DNA of 27,744 nt from Lobulomyces angularis (Eukaryota > Chytridiomycota > Chytridiomycetes > Lobulomycetales > Lobulomycetaceae): the NCBI GenBank assembly GCA_027604685.1, contig JADHYX010000299.1, positions 1 to 27,744 of the forward strand. The letters are read 5' to 3'. Shown here piece by piece: positions 21,288 through 27,744 of this stretch; within the stretch, counting starts at the first letter, position 1; each line of letters starts with the position of its first letter. The position numbers and the translations under genes were made by a program. Under the pieces are notes generated by a model that saw only the letters and a list, made by a program, of their open reading frames with translations, had not been told where the DNA came from and did not search any database.

Positions 21288-22528
21288 TTATCCAAAATTT
21301 ATAGAAGGACCACTCGCATTATTAAACACAGTGGAGTTGGGAATACCACCTAGCTGCATTATTGCACTCAGTCCTGTAGAGAGAAATTCCATTGGAATTG
21401 GTCCAAATTGACTGCTAAACAGGTTTTCTCCATCGTCACTCTTATTATCGTCATCACCTTTCTCTACATGTGAATCTTCCACTTTGATTCCAGCTACCTT
21501 TCTCACCTTCGTTGTTATAAAGTTAAACCACCAAGTTCCTAAACTTTTCATCCAATCTACAACTCTACTTCCATCACTTCTTCTCAAATCCATGATATAT
21601 CCTACCGCCAATGCCCCAATAAGACCTTTCAGCAAGTGTTCACTTTGTCTAAATCCTCCAAGAGCGCAAACTATAATCGGTGTATAAATTGGTGGTACTG
21701 GGATGATCCCTAGAACAGGTAGTGAAGTCGCTGTCTCTGTAGCTGCCCAAAGCCATCTAATATAAAAAGTATTTGAAAAAAATTAAAATTTTGGTGTTTC
21801 CTTAAATATCCAGATATTTTTTAACAGAGTAAATTATTTTTCGCATACCTCATCGAAAATTCTAGACTTGGATACAACGAATAGGGAAAAATAGAATAGT
21901 ATCTATTTATTCTAACAGGGTTGCGGTAGAATAACAGATCTATTGTGACTAAAGTACCACCGGCAATTAGCTGCGCTTTTAAAAATTTGTTTTTATTCAG
22001 GTATTTTTGAATTTTCTTAAAATCCAAAATGCTTTTATTAACAGGTTCATTGAAAGAAGATTCTTCTTTTTTTTTCTCTTTAATTGGGGCATTAAAAGCT
22101 CTTTCCAATGGCATCTGCCACATAATTATTCCAGCTGACTTCTGAAAAACATCATAGGCACTATGACCTAAAATTAAAAAAGAAGTGCCAATTCTATGAA
22201 CTTGAAAAGTAGGACTCAACGCAAGTCTAGGATGAAACAAAAGTTTATGTGAAGGAACGAATCCTAAAAGAGTTATTATTTGCTAATAAAAATGAACCTT
22301 ACCAAAGAGGTTTAATAAATACAAAGAAACACCCGCAGAAATTTGAATGGTTGAAACGGGAGAATTTAAAAAGTAGGGATTAACTAAAGTTTTAATTCTC
22401 TTTAATGTTTTTCCAATTTTTTTCTCATTAATTCCTTTTGACTTTGATGGCGACTTCCCATTGCTTGTTTTTACATTCTCTACCCCAAAGGTTGATGAAG
22501 TGGACTTCTCTTCAATAATTTCAACCAT
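21288..22528 (-). CDS. Der1/derlin-like ER membrane protein
   Basis: A 369-residue multi-pass protein with exons 22528-22303, 22263-21849 and 21756-21288. The family is the rhomboid-related pseudoproteases that retrotranslocate misfolded proteins in ER-associated degradation. After a Lys/Ser-rich extension of about 50 residues it reads N-S-P-V-S-T-I-Q-I-S, then L-L-N-L-F-G, L-L-F-H-P-R-L and F-Q-V-H-R-I-G-T-S-F, which follows the derlin layout through TM1, the loop and the conserved R-x-x-T-S/N-F. The usual W-R motif is H-R here. A charged, Lys-rich insert (about residues 140-170) splits the membrane part. The last exon holds two hydrophobic segments and a Gly-rich G-L-I-G-A-L-A-V-G helix like the derlin TM6. 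A Cys-free, acidic then polar tail ends the protein, with no recognisable p97-binding SHP box. It is divergent from SWP1 by only 81 bp. Another rhomboid-like family remains possible. Confidence 0.62.
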
Positions 22529-22609
22529 TTTTCTTTCAAAAATTAACTAAGCTTGTGCAACATTAAAGTTAACAGATCAATTAATTACTAAAAGTTATTG
22601 ACTATTATA
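22529..22609. promoter_or_regulatory. 81-bp shared promoter region, DER1-like / SWP1
   Basis: Only 81 bases separate the divergent start codons of two genes for ER membrane proteins, so their promoters and 5' UTRs must lie within or overlap it. I see no CACGTG or other clear unfolded-protein-response element; the most structured piece is a GTTAAC followed by a TTAATTA palindrome. Bidirectional control is inferred from spacing only. Confidence 0.55.
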
Positions 22610-23703
22610 ATGAGATCTGTCTTATCAATATTCGTTTTTTTCTGCATTGTGACAAGCGAGGTTCAAAATTTTAGTTTAAGTGATATAAACTTTGCTTTGG
22701 GACCAATAAATGCTGAAAAGTAACAATAAACTAATAAAATACCTACATACCTTTTTTATACATTTTTTTTATTAACTTCTCTTTATCATCAACATTAGAT
22801 TAAAGTTTCCCAACAAATTGCAGAAACCTTTGGAGGTCTCACAAGCTGAAAGGCTGAAAATTAAATTTTCTGTAGAAAGTGAAACCTTAAAAGAAAAACT
22901 AAATCCACAACAAGTATTTTTGTCTTTAGAAGCGGAGAAAAAGAATAGTCATGGCAAATTAACCCTCGTTTTTCAAAGAGAAGAAAAAAAAAAGGGAGAT
23001 TACTCTTTGATAATAGTAGGAAAATTTTTTTTTATTTTGTAAAAAACTACAATATTTTGATCCTTCTTTATTTTTTTTTTAATATTTTTATTAATTTTTT
23101 ATTTATCAAAATGTGTAGGATTTGAAAAGCAAAAATTTTGTCGAAGCTTTAGAGGGTGAAGCAGGAAATTATTTAGCTACAATTTTCATAAGTGAACCAA
23201 ATTATTCTCCGCTCTCCTATAGTCTTGGAACTTTTATTTTTAAATTTGGAGAAGTTCCTAATATAAATCGACCTGCAAGTGAAAGTGAAGAGTTCCGTTA
23301 TAAGGAAGAAATTCGGCACATATTCAAACCCCCTGTTAAGGTTCCATTTCGTTTAATTTCATTGATATTTGCTGTACTATGTGTTCTACCCTGGGTAATC
23401 TTGTTTGCACTGGTATTATATATACATGTTTTTTGCGAAACATAATACTTTTTTTAGTGGAGTTCTCTCGCTGTCAACTTCAACAATCTTTACGCTACAA
23501 AAGAAATGGTATTATATGGAACTGGATTTATGATAAGCTTGGGTGGATGGGTTGCATTATATATAGCTTACTTTTGGTCAGTTACTTTATTTCCGGCTTT
23601 AGCTTGTGCTTCTGTGTTAAGCGTTTTTAGTTTATTTTTTGGAAATAGAGTTTTAGTTTCTAAAGTTCAGTTCTCCAAGCTGAAGACACAGAAAGTAGAC
23701 TGA
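22610..23703 (+). CDS. SWP1: Oligosaccharyltransferase subunit Swp1 / ribophorin II
   Basis: A subunit of the oligosaccharyltransferase that N-glycosylates proteins in the ER lumen. The four-exon model (22610-22719, 22799-23015, 23119-23412, 23458-23703) gives 288 residues, close to yeast Swp1 and less than half of animal ribophorin II. It starts with a signal peptide of about 17 residues (V-L-S-I-F-V-F-F-C-I-V). A beta-rich luminal domain leads to the family hallmark I-R-H-I-F-K-P-P with V-P-F-R. Three hydrophobic segments follow, the first ending L-F-A-L-W; F-F-G-N-R near the C-terminus matches the F-L-A-G-N-R-like block of ribophorin II. The intron at 23413-23457 falls exactly between L-F-A-L and W-S-S-L. 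The stop is TGA. It converges with RPP40. Confidence 0.88.
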
Positions 23704-24160
23704 AAATATACAATAAAATGAAATAAATTTTTGTTATTGACAATGCATATTGCTATTAAGAATTTAGCAACTTTATAATTTTATGAGAGGAATTTTATTA
23801 AATACATCAGAAGTAACACAACTTAATTATCAAAGTTTCTATTTAGGTAAGTGGTATTATTTTTGACATCAACCTCAAAGTGGTATTATATATGCAAAAT
23901 CTGTATTATAATTTCCAATTTAAGCTTGATTATTTAAAATGGAAAAAAATTTAACCCATTTCAATTCCAAAAAAGAATAAAAGAAAGTCACAAAATAGAA
24001 AACGAATAAACTTTAAAAAACAATCCAGGTAAAAAAACAGATTCTACGGGGAAAAATAAAGTAACAGTTAATTTTTTATTCACACCAATCAATGGTAGCA
24101 TATTAATACCTGTAAAAAAAAAGACCATCTGTGCCTTTGATTATTTACGGTAAATCCTAA
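23704..24160. other. Convergent intergenic region, SWP1 / RPP40
   Basis: 457 bases between two convergent stop codons, expected to hold both 3' UTRs. AATAAA-like signals follow the SWP1 stop. A GTGGTATTAT decamer occurs twice about 30 bases apart (23851-23892). No gene is supportable. Confidence 0.45.
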
Positions 24161-25437
24161 TTATCTGCTGTATTCATCCAAATCTCCTAGCACTTGAACT
24201 AAAACGGCATCTCCAGCATTGCTTAAAACTAGCACCAAGTCATTTTCACCATCAGTAAGATTAAAGCCATGCTCTTTTTGATTAAATGAAACAGGGGAAT
24301 CCCTAAATCCCCACAGATATAAAACTCCAAAGTTAATTGCTTTCTTTAACAACAGCTCATCACTTACGAAACAAAATTGAATTGAAGATGTGAAAATAAT
24401 TCTAACCATAAATTTCGAAAAATGTTTATAATTGTAGAAACGGAGATTAATCCTGTAGCTTCCATTGAGTAAAGATTGTGAATTCTATTAGGTTGTGCCA
24501 CCTTATATGCAGATATAAAAGAATCCACTCTGTCATAAGACATAATTCTGTGTAAAAATTAATATCAATTTAACTAGTATGTAAATCTATACCTGTCAGA
24601 AGAAACTGCTGCCATTCCTAACCACTCAAGTAAATCGTTAATCAACTCTGTAGATTCAGATTGTTTTAAATCACTGCTTCTCGTCAGTTGTTCGAGAATT
24701 TGTTCAATGTGTGGTGTGATAACGTTCTCATTACACAGATAATTATCATTTAAATAAACCTTTTCAATATTTGCATCACCAAAGTTATCAAGTTCTTCTA
24801 AGTTTCCATTACCTTTAAACAGTAATTAGTAAGTAATCTCATTTTTTTTACTTTTGTTATATTTTGTCAGGAAAAAGTTAAAGGAGGTAACTAAAGTATT
24901 TTCAAAACACCATTTGACTCTTTGATAAAACTTTTTTGTTTCAGTAAAAGATGCATCCAATAAGTTAATTTTAACCACTACATATGGAATTAGAAAAAGA
25001 GCTGTGGTTAGAAAACAAGTCATTAAGTGTGTAAAAAAACCGAATCTGTCGCTCCTTCTAATTAGTGTGGAAGATTTTCCCTCTAAACCTAATGTTTCAT
25101 AAGTATCTTTATTTAAATTTAATATTAAGGTGCCGTTTGGTAAAATGCAAAAAACATTGCCCACATCTATACTGTCATTTAGAGAAATACAGCTTACATT
25201 AAAAAGTTTCAGTTGTTGTAAAAATTCTTTTGACAAAAAGTTAAGCAAATTTGTTTTTACTTTATAAAAAAATACTTTGCAATCTACATCTTTGTCTTTG
25301 TGTGTGCGGAAGTGTTCATTATGCGACAAAACTTTCACAGATTTCACAAAATGAAAAGAGTTCAATAGTTTTTCAATTAGGTTTTTGGTGTTTTCTTCTT
25401 CTAGATTTTTAAATAGCGAGATAAATTTTTTGGTCAT
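24161..25437 (-). CDS. RPP40: Ribonuclease P/MRP protein subunit p40
   Basis: Rpp40 is a protein subunit of nuclear RNase P (tRNA 5' maturation), found in animals and several other eukaryotes but not in budding yeast. The five-exon model (25437-25041, 24977-24852, 24812-24593, 24547-24407, 24362-24161) gives 361 residues; human RPP40 has 363. Diagnostic blocks are L-P-N-G-T-L-I-L-N-L-N-K-D-T-Y-E-T-L-G-L and, near the C-terminus, W-G-F-R-D-S-P-V-S-F followed by K-E-H-G-F. The first intron (25040-24978) is 63 bp, a multiple of three without a stop, so the unspliced frame stays open and adds 21 hydrophobic residues. I treat it as an intron because removal restores the expected spacing before I-N-L-L-D-A-S-F. 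The 44-bp intron at 24406-24363 restores N-L-C-D-E-L. It is divergent from the kinase gene to the right. Confidence 0.88.
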
Positions 25438-25771
25438 GAATCTGTTTTAAAACTAGGTCTTTTTTACACTATAATTTTTTGCACTAAAAAACCAAAATTT
25501 GTGCTACTAAATTTGAATCTATCTTCACAACACCTTAATGACAAGAATAATGAAAAAATAGACTTCGTTGTTCCGTATTAATTGAAGATACAAGAAGAGA
25601 TCTTAGTTTCAGTAATATATGCTGAAGAAAATTAATATTAAAAATTTTCAGAATTCCAAAAAATTTTTTAATTAAAATTCATACAACACAAATACCCATT
25701 CGATCATTATTTTAAAACTGTAAATTTTCACCTAACATCACTCTAATTATTACGGAACATCAAATAGAAGA
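25438..25771. other. Divergent intergenic region, RPP40 / mitochondrial kinase
   Basis: 334 A+T-rich bases between divergent start codons; both promoters should lie here. No ORF, RNA gene or repeat is evident. Confidence 0.45.
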
Positions 25772-27302
25772 ATGATTGAAAAACTTTCTAAAATTTCAAA
25801 TAAAACCGTAAATAGATTTCTGGTAAAATTTAAATAAACGTGAATTTCATCAACTAAAATGATTGAATGTTGATGTAGCATAGAGAGTCAGTTGTAAATT
25901 TGGCAAACCACCCAATCTGGAACAGCAGTGCATTAGTAGAAAAATACTCAAGGCAACCAATAGTCCCAGTAACACTTTCTTGGATGAGAGAACTCGGTGA
26001 AACACATAGTATTCGAGAAAGTGCCTCATATCTTCATAAAGAGTTGCCAAAAAGGCTAGCAAGACGTGTAAAAGGTAAAAAAAGTACCAAATAATACTTA
26101 AAAACTCACTAACCTTTATAAATAACCTTCATTAGCACTGCAAAACTTACCATTCATTGTTGGAGAAAATCCATATATCAAATCCATATATCATTTATAT
26201 AGTGCTAGTTTTGAAAAGCTTCGGACGTTTCCCCCTATAGATTCTTCTGAAATAGAAGACCTATTTAGTGATACGTTGTTGGAATTAGTGGAAACACATC
26301 AAGATGTAATCCCCAACCTTGCCAAAGGTAAGTTTTTATATATACACTTGTGTAATTTATCTGACTTTTTTTTTTTATAGGTTTTGCTGAGTGTGGTCAC
26401 TACATGTCGAAGGGCGACAGAACGAAATTTTTGGATGGATTGATTCATGCTCGTATTGGTTTGCGAGGTGTGTAATATATTTAACTAGTTTAGTATAAAT
26501 TTTATTTTTCTTTACAGTGCTGGCTGAAAATCACTTGGCTTTAAATGATGAAGACCCTGAGTGGGCAGGTGTTGTTCATAAAAATTTTAAACCGGCATTA
26601 CTCATTAGCTCAATTGGCTCGTATTGCCAAAATTTATGTCGAATGAATTATGGTACAGCACCGGAGTTTGTCATTAATGGCCAGGAAAATGCTACTTTTC
26701 CCTATATACCAGTTCATCTTGATTATATTATGATGGAATTGATGAAAAATGCTATGAGAGCAACGTATAATGCATTAGTACTTCACTTGTTGCTAAAAAA
26801 TTTATTTGAATAGTGTTGAGCATTCCCAAAAAATAGGAAGAGTTGAACACCCAGATATTGAGATAACAGTGGTAAGCGGAAAAGAAGAAATTTGTATTAG
26901 ATTGCGAGACCAAGGTGGCGGTATACCATCTCATTGTAATATTTTTTTATTTTTTATTTTTACTGAATATTATACATTATGAATGGATTTTAGGTTTACC
27001 TTTTATATTTGATTACTCTTTCACAACGGTACCTAAAATAGAAGAAGAAGATTTGGATGTTTTTTCAGCACAAAGCAGAATGCAAATGATATCTTCAAGT
27101 GGTGGGCCAATGGCTGGATTAGGTTTTGGTTTACCCATGTCAAAAGTAAAAAATTTATGGTGGTTTTTTTAACCATTGAATATAGGTGTATGCAAAATAC
27201 TTTGGGGGCTCTTTGAATTTAACTTCGGTTTCTGGGCATGGAGTAGACGTTTTTCTACATTTACCAAATATTTCTGATATATCAGCATCAGTCAAAATCT
27301 AA
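25772..27302 (+). CDS. Mitochondrial 2-oxoacid dehydrogenase kinase (BCKDK/PDK family)
   Basis: A 387-residue GHKL-fold protein kinase that inactivates a mitochondrial 2-oxoacid dehydrogenase by phosphorylating its E1 subunit. Exons are 25772-25822, 25879-26074, 26136-26327, 26381-26467, 26518-26764, 26814-26935, 26994-27145 and 27186-27302. Exon 1 encodes 17 basic residues that look like the start of a mitochondrial presequence; it is inferred because exon 2 has no in-frame ATG. The helical regulatory domain has L-P-F-I-V-G-E-N-P and A-R-I-G-L-R-V-L-A-E-N-H. ATP-binding boxes are intact: N box E-L-M-K-N-A-M-R-A-T (about 249-258), G1 D-Q-G-G-G-I (about 290), and G2 G-L-G-F-G-L-P-M-S-K (about 341-350). 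D-Y-S-F-T-T resembles branched-chain kinase D-Y-H-F-T-T more than pyruvate dehydrogenase kinases, so I lean to BCKDK, but the substrate cannot be settled from sequence alone. Confidence 0.88.
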
Positions 27303-27660
27303 AACAACAATTTTTTTTTATTTCTTCATTATTGTTTAGTAAATCCGCAATTTGAAAAATTAGATTGAAATTGTAGAAAAGCTTTGTGAAATATGAAGTT
27401 GCAAATTTCTTAATGATAAAAAATTTTTAGCTTTCTTTTATATTTTTTAAACGGCTAATGATAATATGCAAACTAATATATAGAATTTTTACGCTAAAAT
27501 TGAACATGCAAAAAAAAAATAAAGCCAAAAATAAACAACAAATTATTTTAACTCGCTTTTTTTATGTATATTGCTGATGTAAAACAAACAAAAAATAGCT
27601 AAAAAGAAAAAAAATTTAAAGCTAAGTATGATTTCTAAAACGATAAAAAGCAAAAAAATT
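27303..27660. other. Convergent intergenic region at right edge
   Basis: 358 A+T-rich bases between two convergent stop codons, made mainly of short A and T runs. An AATAAAG occurs near 27518. Nothing else is recognisable. Confidence 0.45.
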
Positions 27661-27744
27661 TTATTTTGGAGAAGGTTTTCCAATAATTTCAACGTGGAAA
27701 CCAATCTTTTTTAAAGCAGGACCATCCAACATTAATCTACCATC
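27661..27744 (-). CDS. 3' end of an unidentified gene (truncated by window edge)
   Basis: The last 27 codons and a TAA stop of a gene that enters from outside the window. The reading is fully open to the edge (28 codons) and looks protein-like: D-G-R-L-M-L-D-G-P-A-L-K-K then G-F-H-V-E-I-I-G-K-P. Its base composition is less A+T-rich than the flanking spacer, as for other exons here. I do not recognise the family, and the piece is too short for a domain call. Confidence 0.55.
   Translation of the reverse strand, partial: DGRLMLDGPALKKIGFHVEIIGKPSPK

Noticed and set aside
26160..26195. Short tandem duplication of CCATATATCA in the kinase gene
   Set aside because: It lies inside conserved coding sequence and encodes ordinary residues of the family; two copies only.
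1..27744. A reassigned stop codon (ciliate-type code)
   Set aside because: TAA, TAG and TGA each end proteins at the expected length (for example VPS41, profilin and SWP1 respectively); internal stops are explained by introns.
1..27744. tRNA, rRNA, CRISPR, insertion sequences or viral genes
   Set aside because: No cloverleaf boxes, repeat-spacer pattern, inverted terminal repeats, transposase or viral motifs were found on reading both strands.

Overview
This window is nuclear DNA from a compact, strongly A+T-rich eukaryotic genome. It holds fourteen protein-coding genes, two of them cut by the window edges. The genes are cut by many very short GT...AG introns, mostly about 37-65 bp, often with a CTAAC/CTAAT-like branch motif. 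TAA, TAG and TGA all end clearly recognisable proteins, so the standard code applies. No prokaryotic operons, tRNAs, rRNAs, CRISPR arrays or transposons were seen.

The gene set points to an early-diverging fungus or a close relative (Rozella/Cryptomycota, aphelid or chytrid grade); this is inference. A short fungal-type Swp1 and a 126-residue yeast-like profilin sit beside an Integrator subunit (INTS6) and RNase P RPP40, which budding yeasts lack.

Layout, left to right: CSN7 (-, 5' part); EHN-type epoxide hydrolase (+); VPS41 (-, 17 exons); a dCache/HAMP-like membrane receptor with no output domain (-); mitochondrial rRNA 2'-O-methyltransferase MRM1 (-); profilin (-, ATG-only first exon and a 9-nt microexon); RNA polymerase I subunit RPA43 (-); INTS6 (+); two tandem YJU3-type monoglyceride lipases (+,+); an unrecognised acidic coiled-coil protein (+); a Der1/derlin-like protein (-); OST subunit Swp1/ribophorin II (+); RPP40 (-); a mitochondrial BCKDK/PDK-family kinase (+); and the 3' end of an unidentified gene (-).

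Most genes are unrelated housekeeping functions: proteostasis, vesicle fusion, RNA processing, transcription, mitochondria and lipid metabolism. Only two neighbour relations look meaningful. One is the tandem lipase duplication. The other is the DER1-like/SWP1 divergent pair, both ER proteins, whose start codons are only 81 bp apart. Exon models were built by hand: each keeps one reading frame with GT/AG junctions, and for the recognised genes the junctions restore family motifs. No transcript data were available. I found no convincing new multi-gene system. The oddest items are the output-less dCache receptor, the unknown acidic gene, the profilin microexons, the VPS41 RING insertion, the in-frame RPP40 intron and the shifted introns in the lipase pair.
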